Below, piece after piece: positions 1-10,432 of a stretch of DNA of 33,847 nucleotides. The stretch is from positions 1 through 33,847 of the forward strand of contig CAIQPS010000136.1 of NCBI GenBank assembly GCA_903873715.1, written 5' to 3'. The DNA comes from an uncultured Actinomycetes bacterium. Lineage in GTDB: Bacteria; Actinomycetota; Thermoleophilia; RBG-16-64-13. Below the pieces are notes generated by a model. It was not told where the DNA came from, ran no database searches, and worked only from the letters and a program-made list of their open reading frames with translations. The stretch's first letter is position 1. Every line of letters starts with the position of its first letter. Both the position numbers and the translations under genes were made by a program.

Positions 1-2
1 CG

Positions 3-62
3 CCGGCCAAGGCCGCGGCCAAGCAGGCCGCGAAGCCGGGCGGCGGCAAGAAGAAGAGGTAG
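3..62 (+). CDS. 3' end of an unidentified gene (Lys/Ala/Gly-rich C-terminal tail)
   Basis: The window opens inside a reading frame that ends at a TAG at 60-62. The visible 19 residues are Pro/Ala/Lys rich and end in GGGKKKR. Such basic, low-complexity tails occur on several nucleic-acid-binding or ribosome-associated proteins of high-GC bacteria, but nothing here identifies the family. The stop lies seven bases before the GTG start of the next gene, so the two may be co-transcribed. Confidence 0.5.
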   Translation, partial: PAKAAAKQAAKPGGGKKKR

Positions 63-69
63 GTCTATC

Positions 70-633
70 GTGTGCAGGGTCCGGGTCATCAAGGCGGCCG
101 CCGCCGCGGCCCTAGCTTCGTCACTCCTGCTGGTCTTCGGCCTTGGGCTGTCCGCCTGCGGGTCCGATGACGCCACGCTCGGACACGCCGGTAACGCCCC
201 CGCATCGGATCAGGCGGTCACCGAGGAGTCCAAGCAGGCCCCGGACTTCAGCGGGCCCACGCTTGGCGGCAAGACCGTCAGCCTTGCTCAGTACCGGGGC
301 AAGCCGCTCATACTCATCTACACGACACCCACCTGACCGACCTGCAAGGCAGAGATGCCTGAACTCGATAGGTTCTATCGAGAAGCAGCGGACAAGGCGG
401 CGATCCTGGCGGTGGCTCCCGCGAGCGGCGAGAGTGCTATGCGCAACCTGGTGATGCAGGGTAAGTACACCTATCCCATCCTGCTCGACCAAGGTGATCT
501 GGGCGACGCATACAACGTCCGGTACGTGCCGGCGGTGTTCGTCATCGACGCTTCTGGCGACCTGGTGAAGCAGTTCGTGGGCGGCACCACGTTCGCGCAG
601 CTCAACCAGCTGGTCGACGACATCGGGGGATGA
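70..633 (+). CDS. Probable selenocysteine-containing TlpA/thioredoxin-like lipoprotein (in-frame TGA read as Sec)
   Basis: The frame opens at GTG 70, six bases after an AGGTAGG-like site. It meets TGA at 334-336 and continues in the same frame to TGA 631-633, giving 187 residues if the first TGA is decoded. Residues 9-30 form a lipoprotein signal with lipobox LSAC (Cys30), so the protein should sit on the outer face of the membrane. Residues about 57-187 are a thioredoxin fold of the TlpA/ResA type. The TGA falls exactly at the first active-site cysteine, giving T-T-P-T-U-P-T-C-K-A-E-M-P (U89, C92) where relatives carry WCxxC. The cis-proline segment YVP is at 152-154. A hairpin directly after the TGA fits a bacterial SECIS. 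The gene overlaps ccdA by ATGA, so CcdA is the likely electron donor. Alternative: a pseudogene or sequencing error (TGC to TGA), made less likely by the intact downstream frame and the hairpin. Confidence 0.8.
337..360 (+). promoter_or_regulatory. Candidate bacterial SECIS element
   Basis: Directly 3' of the TGA, bases 347-351 (AGGCA) pair perfectly with 356-360 (TGCCT), closing a GAGA tetraloop at 352-355. The first loop base is G and lies 16 nt after the TGA. Published bacterial SECIS models require an apical loop G in the first two positions at roughly 16-37 nt from the UGA, so this sits at the short end of the range. The stem is only 5 bp. SelB binding is inferred, not shown. Confidence 0.6.
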
Positions 634-1346
634 CCCTTCCCGCTGATCTGGGCCTCACGGCCTTCCTGGTCGCTCTGGTGGCCGGTGCCGCCAGCTTCCT
701 GAGCCCCTGCATTCTGCCGCTCCTGCCCGCATATCTTTCGTTCGTCTCCGGGGTGAGCGTCGAACAGGTGGAGCGGGGCAACCGGCGGATCTTCTTCAGC
801 ACCCTGGCCTTCGTTGCCGGGTTCGCCATCGTGTTCACGGCCCTCGGCGCCGGGTTCGCGCTCATCGGGGACCTCATGCCCAGCCAGCGCGTCCTCGAGA
901 TCGTCGCCGGGGCCCTGCTCGTGGTCCTTGGGCTGGTCATCGCCCTCGCGGCGGCGCCGGCGTTCATGCAGCGGGACATCCGGCCGCTGCTCCACCGGGC
1001 GCCGCGCGGCCCCGCCGGCGCGATCATCGTGGGCATAGCCTTCGCGCTCGGATGGACCCCGTGCGTCGGCCCGGTCCTTGCCTCCATCCTCGCCCTGGCC
1101 GCCTCGGGTGGTGACGCCGCCGGCGGCGCCTTCCTCCTGTTGGTCTACTCGCTGGGGCTGGGGATACCGTTCATCATCGCGGGGACGTTCGTGGGCGCGG
1201 CGCTGCGGGCTTTCTCGCGCGTCCGCAAGCATCTGCGCACCATCCAGATCATCTGCGGTGTTCTGCTCGTCATCTACGGCGCGCTGCTCATCGGCGGCCA
1301 GTTCGGCTGGATGAGCCAGTGGCTGTCGGGGTGGGCCATCAACTAG
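630..1346 (+). CDS. ccdA: CcdA/DsbD-type cytochrome c biogenesis transmembrane thiol carrier
   Basis: This 238-residue integral membrane protein is the usual CcdA length, with about six predicted helices. Two hallmark cysteine motifs are visible: SFLSPCILPLLPAY near residues 23-36 and GWTPCVGP near residue 136. In the family these two cysteines shuttle reducing equivalents from cytoplasmic thioredoxin to extracytoplasmic thioredoxin-like proteins such as ResA/TlpA. The ATG at 630 overlaps the stop of the selenothioredoxin gene (ATGA), so the two are translationally coupled and probably act as donor and acceptor. The physiological target may be apocytochrome c reduction; a multiheme cytochrome gene lies 12 kb downstream. 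Confidence 0.9.
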   Translation: MTLPADLGLTAFLVALVAGAASFLSPCILPLLPAYLSFVSGVSVEQVERGNRRIFFSTLAFVAGFAIVFTALGAGFALIGDLMPSQRVLEIVAGALLVVLGLVIALAAAPAFMQRDIRPLLHRAPRGPAGAIIVGIAFALGWTPCVGPVLASILALAASGGDAAGGAFLLLVYSLGLGIPFIIAGTFVGAALRAFSRVRKHLRTIQIICGVLLVIYGALLIGGQFGWMSQWLSGWAIN

Positions 1347-1567
1347 GGCCCCGGGCGGCTGCCGGAGGCGCCCGTGCCGGCCGTCGTGACCCGTGCAAGG
1401 GCACTTGTGGGCGCTCGCCCCGGGCACGTGTATAATCCACCGCTCGCGCCGTCCGCATATGTGGCAGGACCGCACGGTACCTGTCCGGCGGCGTGTGTAG
1501 TATCCATACCACACCCCTGCTCCGGCATTAGGGCCGGGGCCGCATAGACCGTAGGAGGTGACCCAAA
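1347..1567 (+). promoter_or_regulatory. rpsF operon leader with TATAAT box
   Basis: This 221-base gap follows ccdA. A perfect TATAAT at 1431-1436 is a good -10 box; the best upstream element, TTGTGG at 1405-1410, has a long 20-base spacer, so the -35 is weak. Downstream, CCGGC at 1522-1526 and GCCGG at 1533-1537 can form a hairpin with loop ATTAGG shortly before the ribosome site. Its position matches that of S6:S18 autoregulatory leaders in other bacteria, but I cannot confirm the conserved S6:S18-binding motif. Confidence 0.45.
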
Positions 1568-1912
1568 CTGAACAGCTATGAGCTGGCTCTTATCCTGCGT
1601 ACCGACGTAGAGGATCAGGAGCGAACCGCGGTCCTCGACCGCATCAAAGAGATCATCACGGGTGACGGTGGCGCCATCGTGAAGATCGACGAATGGGGAA
1701 AACGGCGTCTCGCGTACGAGATCAAAGACTCGTTCGACGGTACGTACTACATCCTCTATTTCACGGCGACGGCGAAGACCCTCGATGAAGTGACCCGCGT
1801 TCTGGGCATCACCGACACCGCCCTTCGCTTCATGCCCATCAAGCATGAGAAGCCGTTCGCCTTCCAGCAGCAGCCGGCGGCTGCCCCGGCCGCGCCGGCG
1901 CCAGAAGCCTAG
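1568..1912 (+). CDS. rpsF: 30S ribosomal protein bS6, apparent CTG start
   Basis: The 114-residue product begins NSYELALILR and has the bS6 ferredoxin-like fold pattern, including WGKRRLAYEIKD and YILYFTATA, with a Pro/Ala-rich C-terminal tail (AAPAAPAPEA). bS6 binds 16S rRNA with bS18, which is encoded just downstream. In this frame there is a stop at 1559-1561 and the only plausible initiator is CTG at 1568, seven bases after a strong GGAGGTG at 1554-1560. The ATG at 1578 is out of frame, and starting at the next in-frame methionine-type codon (GTG 1679) would remove the first strand and helix. The gene heads rpsF-ssb-rpsR-DUF2232-rplI-dnaB. Confidence 0.92.
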   Translation: MNSYELALILRTDVEDQERTAVLDRIKEIITGDGGAIVKIDEWGKRRLAYEIKDSFDGTYYILYFTATAKTLDEVTRVLGITDTALRFMPIKHEKPFAFQQQPAAAPAAPAPEA

Positions 1913-1926
1913 GCTAAGGAGCAAAG

Positions 1927-2376
1927 ATGGCTCGCGGTTTCGCACGTGTAACGCTGGTGGGCAACCTCACCCGGGATCCGGAACTCCGCACTACGCCCGG
2001 CGGCACCTCGGTGTGCCAGTTCGGCGTGGCCGTGGGCCGGAGGTACAAAGACAACTCGGGTCAGTGGGTCGACAAAGCCAGCTTCTTCGACGTGGTGGTC
2101 TGGGGCCAGCAGGGTGAGAACTGCGCCCAGTACCTGAGCAAGGGCCGTGAGGTAGCCGTCGACGGGCGCCTGGACCAGCGTAGCTGGGAAGCGCAGGACG
2201 GCAGCAAACGCAGCAAGGTGGAGATCATCGCCGAGACCGTCGTGTTCCTGGGCGGTCAGGGTGGCGAGACCCGCGAACCGGCCTACCGCGGCGGCGATCA
2301 GCCGGCCCGCGGCGCGGCTCCGGTCAATGATGATTTTCGTGACATCGATTTCGGGGGAGACGACATCCCGTTCTAA
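1927..2376 (+). CDS. ssb: Single-stranded DNA-binding protein
   Basis: This 149-residue protein has an N-terminal OB fold (residues about 1-110) starting ARGFARVTLVGNLTRDPELR, a typical SSB opening, and containing SFFDVVVWGQQGENCAQYL. The C-terminus is acidic and ends DDIPF, the conserved tip through which SSB recruits repair and replication partners. The linker is short compared with many actinobacterial SSBs. The ATG at 1927 follows AAGGAG, and the gene lies between rpsF and rpsR as is usual. Confidence 0.96.
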   Translation: MARGFARVTLVGNLTRDPELRTTPGGTSVCQFGVAVGRRYKDNSGQWVDKASFFDVVVWGQQGENCAQYLSKGREVAVDGRLDQRSWEAQDGSKRSKVEIIAETVVFLGGQGGETREPAYRGGDQPARGAAPVNDDFRDIDFGGDDIPF

Positions 2377-2412
2377 GCGGGCTGCCGGCGTATCCCCAAG
2401 GAGGACTAAGAA

Positions 2413-2670
2413 GTGGCCAATCCCAAGAAGCCGACCCGGCGCACCCGGCCCACTACCGGTGGCCGCCGTCGCAAGTACTGCTTCTTCTGCAAAGAGAACG
2501 TAGAGGAAGTGGATTACAAGGACTACAGCACCCTGCGCCGGTTCATGTCCGAGCGGGGCAAGATCCGTTCCCGGCGCACGACCGGCGCCTGCCGCCGTCA
2601 TCAGCGCCAGGTGGCCGTCGCCATCAAGCGGGCCCGTGAGGTCGCCCTGCTGCCGTACAGCAGCCGGTAG
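2413..2670 (+). CDS. rpsR: 30S ribosomal protein bS18, cysteine-containing form
   Basis: The 85-residue product has the bS18 core [18 protein letters not shown] and a basic N-terminal arm. It retains cysteines at YCFFC and GACRRH, the pattern of the zinc-binding (C+) form of bS18. Some genomes carry an additional cysteine-free paralogue; none is seen here. The GTG start at 2413 follows AAGGAGGA by about seven bases. It is expected to dimerise with bS6 on the platform of the 30S subunit. Confidence 0.96.
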   Translation: MANPKKPTRRTRPTTGGRRRKYCFFCKENVEEVDYKDYSTLRRFMSERGKIRSRRTTGACRRHQRQVAVAIKRAREVALLPYSSR

Positions 2671-2688
2671 GACCGGGTCCGGGCGGGC

Positions 2689-3663
2689 ATGATGCAAGGC
2701 CCATTCCCGATCTACTCTGTCGCCAAGGCGGTGGCGGGTACCGTGATCATCGCGGTGCTCATGGTCCTCCTCCTGCCGGCGGCCCCGGTGCTCATGCTGT
2801 TCCTCCCGTTGCCGGGCGCGTATTTGACGGCGCGGTTTGGGTGGATGTATGGGCTTTCGGTCGCCGTCGTGGCGGCGGCGCTCGTGTATCTCGGAGCGGG
2901 TGTCAGCGTCGCGCTGCTCACGTTCCTGGTGTGCGTGAGCGTCGGCATGACGCTGGGATGGGCGTTGCGGCAAGGCTGGCGGTTCCCGCGCAGTCTGGTG
3001 GTCATGTCCGGGGCGTTGCTGGTGGCGTTCATCGTCTACGGGCTCGTCCTGTGGCTGGGTCTCGGTGTCACCTACACCCTCTTCAAAGGGGAGTGGCACA
3101 GGTTCGCCGACGACATCACCACGGCGTACACGCAGGCGGGCATCAGCGCCGCGACCGCGAGCAGCATCGCGGACTACGTGAGGCAGATGGCGGACGTGTT
3201 GCCGTACATCGCTCCGGGGTTGGTGGTGATGATGGCGGTACTGGTCCCGGCGGCTACCGCGGGGCTCGGATACCTCATCTTCCCGCGGCTCCGCAGGCCG
3301 CAGATGGTGGGCATGACACTGTCGGGGTTCCGGATGCACTGGGGCGTCGCGTACGTGTCCATCGTGGGACTGGCGCTGCTGCTCTTCGCCCGGTCGGGCG
3401 AGGGTTGGCGGGCGTACATGTTCTACGCCGGCGTCGACCTGCTGATGGTGTCGCAGACGCTGTTCTTCCTGCAGGCGTTGGCCGTGCTTCGCTGGTTCGG
3501 CAACAGCAGGCGGTGGAAGACGGGTTCCCGGGCGGGACTGATGATCTTCGCGATCATCGCGCAACTGTTCCAGGTGACCGGGTTGATCGGGTTGTCGGAT
3601 ACGTGGATCGACTATCGCAAGCGTTTCGCTCTCAGGGATTCGGGTCCGGGTCGCCTGAGATGA
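2689..3663 (+). CDS. DUF2232 (YybS-like) multi-pass membrane protein
   Basis: This 324-residue, strongly hydrophobic protein has about eight predicted membrane segments, including an N-terminal pair around residues 13-65 and a C-terminal helix around 285-305. Position between rpsR and rplI and the family layout match DUF2232/YybS proteins, whose function is unknown. Two adjacent ATGs (2689, 2692) can start it, and the ribosome site is weak (GGGCGGGC). The product ends 20 bases before rplI. No catalytic motif is evident; assignment rests on context, length and hydrophobic pattern. Confidence 0.8.
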   Translation: MMQGPFPIYSVAKAVAGTVIIAVLMVLLLPAAPVLMLFLPLPGAYLTARFGWMYGLSVAVVAAALVYLGAGVSVALLTFLVCVSVGMTLGWALRQGWRFPRSLVVMSGALLVAFIVYGLVLWLGLGVTYTLFKGEWHRFADDITTAYTQAGISAATASSIADYVRQMADVLPYIAPGLVVMMAVLVPAATAGLGYLIFPRLRRPQMVGMTLSGFRMHWGVAYVSIVGLALLLFARSGEGWRAYMFYAGVDLLMVSQTLFFLQALAVLRWFGNSRRWKTGSRAGLMIFAIIAQLFQVTGLIGLSDTWIDYRKRFALRDSGPGRLR

Positions 3664-3683
3664 CAGAAGAGAAGGAGTGACCT

Positions 3684-4145
3684 ATGGAAGTTGTCCTGTT
3701 GCAGGATGTGGAGAAGGTGGGCGCCAAGGGTGAAGTGGCGAACGTGTCCGAAGGATACGCGCGCAACTACCTCTTCCCCCGCAAGCTCGCCGAAAAAGCG
3801 ACCGCCGGCAAGATCGCCCAGGTCCGCAAGATCATGGAGCAGAAAGCCGATCACGCGCGCCGCGAACTCGAGCGCGCCGAAGAGATCCGCGACATGCTCG
3901 GCAAGACCGTTCTCACCATCCCGGCTCCGGTCGGCGGCGGCGAGAAGCTGTTCGGCTCCATCACCAACGCCGACATCGCCACCGCTATCTACGCGGCTCG
4001 GAAGATCCGCATCGACAAGCGTAATGTGGACCTCGACGATCCCATCAAGATGGTGGGCACGTACATGGTCAAAGTGGCAGTGAACGGCAGCCCTGAACCG
4101 GCTGAAGTCAAAGTCATCGTGGTGCCCGAGGAGCATAAGAACTAG
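3684..4145 (+). CDS. rplI: 50S ribosomal protein bL9
   Basis: The 153-residue protein starts MEVVLLQDVEKVGAKGEV and contains VSEGYARNYLFPRKLAEKAT, the bL9 N-terminal rRNA-binding domain signature. A long charged connecting helix follows (about residues 45-80), then the C-terminal domain with GEKLFGSITNADIA. Length is normal. The ATG follows AAGGAGTGACCT, a near-ideal ribosome site. Confidence 0.97.
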   Translation: MEVVLLQDVEKVGAKGEVANVSEGYARNYLFPRKLAEKATAGKIAQVRKIMEQKADHARRELERAEEIRDMLGKTVLTIPAPVGGGEKLFGSITNADIATAIYAARKIRIDKRNVDLDDPIKMVGTYMVKVAVNGSPEPAEVKVIVVPEEHKN

Positions 4146-4203
4146 TCACCCGTCTTCGGACGGCGCTGTTCGCGTCCCCGGGTAGAGAGGGGCGGATGTA
4201 GAG

Positions 4204-5580
4204 ATGGCGGCGGGCAACGGCGGCCCCGGCGGAGAGCCGGGAGGCGACTATACGGTCCCCCAGAACCTCGACGCGGAGTTGTCCGTGCTGGGGGCGAGCA
4301 TGCTCACCCCCAACGTCATCCCCGCCGTCAGTGAGATCGTCCGGCCGCACTACTTCTACCGGCAGGCGAACCAGCGCATCTTCGAGGTCATCGAGGACCT
4401 GTTCTCCCGGGGCGAGCCGGTCGATCCCATCACCGTCTCCGAGCAACTGGCCAACAAGGCCGGCCTCGAGGCGGTCGGGGGCCGCGCGTTCATCCACAGC
4501 CTGGTGACCGCCGTGCCGGCGGCCACCAACGCCCGGTACTACGCGGAGATCGTCAGGGAGAACTACTATCTGCGGTCGCTCATCAAGGTGGGCGGTGAGA
4601 TAACGGAGATGGGCTACCGGCGGGAAGCGACCCCCATCGAACTCATCGACCGGGCCGAGCAGATGGTGTTCTCCATCTCGGAGAGCCGCGTGGCCGGGGA
4701 GTTCGAGCCCATCGGCGAGATCATCACCGAGAGCTTCTCCGAGCTGGAGAGGCTCATGTCCGAGGGGCATCGCAGCACCGGCGCACAGACCGGCTTCCGG
4801 GACCTCGACGACATGACCGGCGGTTTCCAACCGTCGCAACTCGTCATCCTCGCCGCACGGCCTTCCATGGGCAAGACCGCCTTCGCGCTCAACATCGCCC
4901 GCAACGTGGCCGTCGAGCAGCACCAGGGCGTCGCCATCTTCAGCCTGGAGATGTCCAAGGCGGAGGTGGTCAACCGCATGATGTGCTCCGAGGCCCGGGT
5001 CGACAGCTGGCGCGTCCGCCAAGGCAAGCTGCAACCGCGGGACTGGAGCCAGCTGGCCCAGGCCTGCACCCCGCTGCACACGGCGCCCGTCTACATCGAC
5101 GACACCGCGTCCGTCACCCTCATGGAGATCCGGGCCAAGGCCCGGCGGCTCAAGGCCCAGCACAAGGGTCTGGGGCTCATCGTGGTCGACTACCTGCAGC
5201 TGATGATGGGCGGCATGGGGGCGGAGAACCGTCAGCAGGAGATCTCGCAGATATCCCGCGGTCTCAAGATCCTCGCCCGCGAGCTCGAGGTGCCGGTGCT
5301 GGCCCTCTCGCAGTTGTCGCGGCAGGTGGAGCAGCGGGCCGGCAACAGGCCGGTGCTGTCCGACCTCCGGGAATCGGGGTCCATCGAGCAGGACGCCGAC
5401 GTCGTGATGTTCATCTACCGCGACGAGGTCTACAACCGGGACAGCCCCGACAAGGGGACGGCGGAGATCATCATCGGCAAGCAGAGGAACGGGCCCATCG
5501 GCGACATGAAGCTCGCCTTCGTTTCCAACTACACCCGGTTCGCCGACCTGGCCGACCGGCGGCTCAGCCCCCCGGAATAG
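4204..5580 (+). CDS. dnaB: Replicative DNA helicase DnaB
   Basis: This 458-residue RecA-fold hexameric helicase unwinds DNA at the fork. An N-terminal DnaB domain (about 20-125) carries the usual PQNLDAELSVLGA opening. The C-terminal ATPase has Walker A ARPSMGKTA near residues 218-226 and Walker B LIVVDYLQLM, followed by DLRESGSIEQDADVV, a family motif. No intein interrupts the P-loop or the later motifs, a common insertion place in DnaB. The start ATG 4204 lies 58 bases after rplI behind a weak purine-rich site. It closes the ribosomal/replication cluster. Confidence 0.96.
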   Translation: MAAGNGGPGGEPGGDYTVPQNLDAELSVLGASMLTPNVIPAVSEIVRPHYFYRQANQRIFEVIEDLFSRGEPVDPITVSEQLANKAGLEAVGGRAFIHSLVTAVPAATNARYYAEIVRENYYLRSLIKVGGEITEMGYRREATPIELIDRAEQMVFSISESRVAGEFEPIGEIITESFSELERLMSEGHRSTGAQTGFRDLDDMTGGFQPSQLVILAARPSMGKTAFALNIARNVAVEQHQGVAIFSLEMSKAEVVNRMMCSEARVDSWRVRQGKLQPRDWSQLAQACTPLHTAPVYIDDTASVTLMEIRAKARRLKAQHKGLGLIVVDYLQLMMGGMGAENRQQEISQISRGLKILARELEVPVLALSQLSRQVEQRAGNRPVLSDLRESGSIEQDADVVMFIYRDEVYNRDSPDKGTAEIIIGKQRNGPIGDMKLAFVSNYTRFADLADRRLSPPE

Positions 5581-5628
5581 CGGAGCGTCCTGGGCGGACC
5601 GCTCTCCGACGAGACTGGAGACAACACC

Positions 5629-8587
<2,959 letters not shown>

Positions 8588-8624
8588 CAGCCAGAGTCCG
8601 CTTCTCGAGACCGGAGGGATACGC

Positions 8625-9929
8625 GTGGCCACTTCTGACCGGCGGCTGGATGTCCTGGTAGTCGGCGGAGGCGCTAGAGAGCACGCCCTCGTCTGCAGCC
8701 TCAAGAAGAGCCCGCGAATGGGACGGTTGCTGTGCGCGCCCGGCAACGCCGGGATACGCGACGACGCGTTCCTGGTGGATATCGGCGCCGAGGACATCCC
8801 CAGTCTGGTTGCGTTCGTGGAGCGGGAGAAGGTCGATCTCACCGTCGTCGGGCCGGAGGCGCCCCTCGTGGCTGGTCTGGCCGACGCGTTGCGCGAGCGG
8901 GGCTTCGCCGTGTTCGGGCCGGGCGCTGACGGGGCGCTGCTCGAAGGGTCCAAGGCGTTCGCCAAGCAGGTGATGGCGGCCGCCGGCGTACCGACGGCTG
9001 CGGCCGCGACGTTCACCGAGTACGGACCCGCCCTGGCCTATCTGCGCGAGCACGGGGCGCCCGTTGTCATCAAAGCCGACGGGTTGGCCGCCGGGAAGGG
9101 CGTCATCGTGGCCCACGACCTGGCCGAGGCCGAAGCAGGGTTGGCCGAGTGCTTCGTCGAGCGGCGCTTCGGCGATGCAGCCGGGACCGTTCTCATCGAG
9201 GAGTTCCTCGAAGGCGAGGAGTTGTCGCTCTTGGCCCTCGTGAGCGGGCAGCAGATCCTGCCGCTCGCCTCCGCCCAGGACTACAAACGGGTCTTCGACG
9301 GCGACGCGGGGCCGAACACCGGCGGCATGGGCAGCTATTCGCCTGTGCCGGCCGTTGACGACGCGTTGTACCAGGAGTTGGTGGAGACCGTCGTGCGGCC
9401 CACCGTGGCCGAACTGGGGCGCCGGGGCATCGACTTCCGGGGTGTCCTGTATTCCGGCCTGATGCTCACCAAGAACGGCCCCCGGGTGCTCGAGTTCAAC
9501 TGCAGGTTCGGCGACCCCGAGACCCAGGCCCTTTTGCCCCGGCTCGAGAGTGACCTGTTGGAGTTGCTCTGGGCGGCGGCCACCGGAGGTAAGTTGCCCG
9601 CGGCCGCGGCCTGGCGGCGCGGCGCCGCGGTGGGCGTGGTGATGGCCTCGCGTGGCTATCCTGCCTCGGCGTCCAAGGGCGACGTCATCACCGGGCTCGA
9701 CCGGGTGCGGGCTTCCGACCGCGTGCAGGTGTTCCACGCGGCCACCAAGGAAGCGGGAGAGAACATCGTCACGTCGGGCGGCCGGGTGCTCACCGTCACC
9801 GGCTTGGGCGACACTTTCGCGGAAGCGCGGGCCCGGGCGTACGCCGGGGTCGAACAGATTCGCTTCGACGGGGAACAGCATCGCACGGACATCGCGCTCC
9901 GGGCGGAGAAGTGGGAAGCGAGTAGATAG
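8625..9929 (+). CDS. purD: Phosphoribosylamine-glycine ligase (GAR synthetase)
   Basis: PurD makes glycinamide ribotide from phosphoribosylamine, glycine and ATP (second step of IMP synthesis). The 434-residue ATP-grasp enzyme has the N-terminal [15 protein letters not shown] segment, the ATP-grasp signature [17 protein letters not shown], and later [19 protein letters not shown], the strongly conserved GARS motif. The GTG start follows CCGGAGGGATAC, 37 bases after purA. Confidence 0.97.
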   Translation: MATSDRRLDVLVVGGGAREHALVCSLKKSPRMGRLLCAPGNAGIRDDAFLVDIGAEDIPSLVAFVEREKVDLTVVGPEAPLVAGLADALRERGFAVFGPGADGALLEGSKAFAKQVMAAAGVPTAAAATFTEYGPALAYLREHGAPVVIKADGLAAGKGVIVAHDLAEAEAGLAECFVERRFGDAAGTVLIEEFLEGEELSLLALVSGQQILPLASAQDYKRVFDGDAGPNTGGMGSYSPVPAVDDALYQELVETVVRPTVAELGRRGIDFRGVLYSGLMLTKNGPRVLEFNCRFGDPETQALLPRLESDLLELLWAAATGGKLPAAAAWRRGAAVGVVMASRGYPASASKGDVITGLDRVRASDRVQVFHAATKEAGENIVTSGGRVLTVTGLGDTFAEARARAYAGVEQIRFDGEQHRTDIALRAEKWEASR

Positions 9930-9970
9930 GCGTCGCAGGCGCGGCACGGCACTGGACGAGGGGAGAGGAC

Positions 9971-10432
9971 ATGGCTGAGCAGCCGTTGGTGGGGATCCTG
10001 ATGGGGTCCCAGTCGGATCTGGAGATCATGGAAGTGGCGGCCAAGGAGTTGGAGACGCGCGGCATCCCCTACGAGATGAACGTCCTCTCCGCCCACCGCG
10101 ACCCTGAGGCCGTGCGCGAGTACTCCCTCACCGCCGAGGCCCGGGGTCTCAAGATGGTGATCGCCGGGGCGGGCAAAGCCGCTGCGCTTCCGGGAGTCGT
10201 GGCCTCGATGACCGACCTGCCGGTGATCGGCGTGCCGATCCGGACCTCCGATCTGGGCGGGCTCGATTCGCTCCTCTCCATGGTGCAGATGCCCTCCGGG
10301 GTGCCGGTGGCGACCGTGGCCATCAACGGGGCCCGCAACGCGGCCATCCTCGCCGCCAAGATCCTGCGCGTCGCCGGGCTGACCGCGCCTGCCGGCGGGA
10401 CCGCGGCGACCGACAAGGGCGGCGCCCGATGA
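9971..10432 (+). CDS. purE: N5-carboxyaminoimidazole ribonucleotide mutase-like PurE, variant active-site loop
   Basis: The 153-residue protein matches PurE in length and core motifs: [25 protein letters not shown], and [19 protein letters not shown]. The family moves a carboxyl group onto aminoimidazole ribotide. The usual GGAAHLPG loop reads [10 protein letters not shown] here (about residues 68-77), replacing the conserved histidine region with alanine. No purK is present in the window, so whether this enzyme uses N5-CAIR (class I) or CO2 directly (class II) is open. The start ATG follows GGGGAGAGGAC. Its stop overlaps the purB start by four bases. Confidence 0.9.
   Translation: MAEQPLVGILMGSQSDLEIMEVAAKELETRGIPYEMNVLSAHRDPEAVREYSLTAEARGLKMVIAGAGKAAALPGVVASMTDLPVIGVPIRTSDLGGLDSLLSMVQMPSGVPVATVAINGARNAAILAAKILRVAGLTAPAGGTAATDKGGAR

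Noticed and set aside
334-336. Simple nonsense mutation in a dead tlpA gene
   Set aside because: Kept only as an alternative: the TGA replaces exactly a catalytic cysteine, the rest of the frame is intact, ccdA coupling is retained and a SECIS-like hairpin follows.
1578-1580. ATG as possible start of rpsF
   Set aside because: It is out of frame with bS6; the in-frame initiator next to the ribosome site is CTG 1568.
1909-3564. A 551-codon minus-strand frame opposite ssb, rpsR and the DUF2232 gene
   Set aside because: Arg/His/Pro-rich shadow of well-supported plus-strand genes.
4850-5240. Intein in dnaB
   Set aside because: The P-loop and later helicase motifs are continuous and the protein has normal length.
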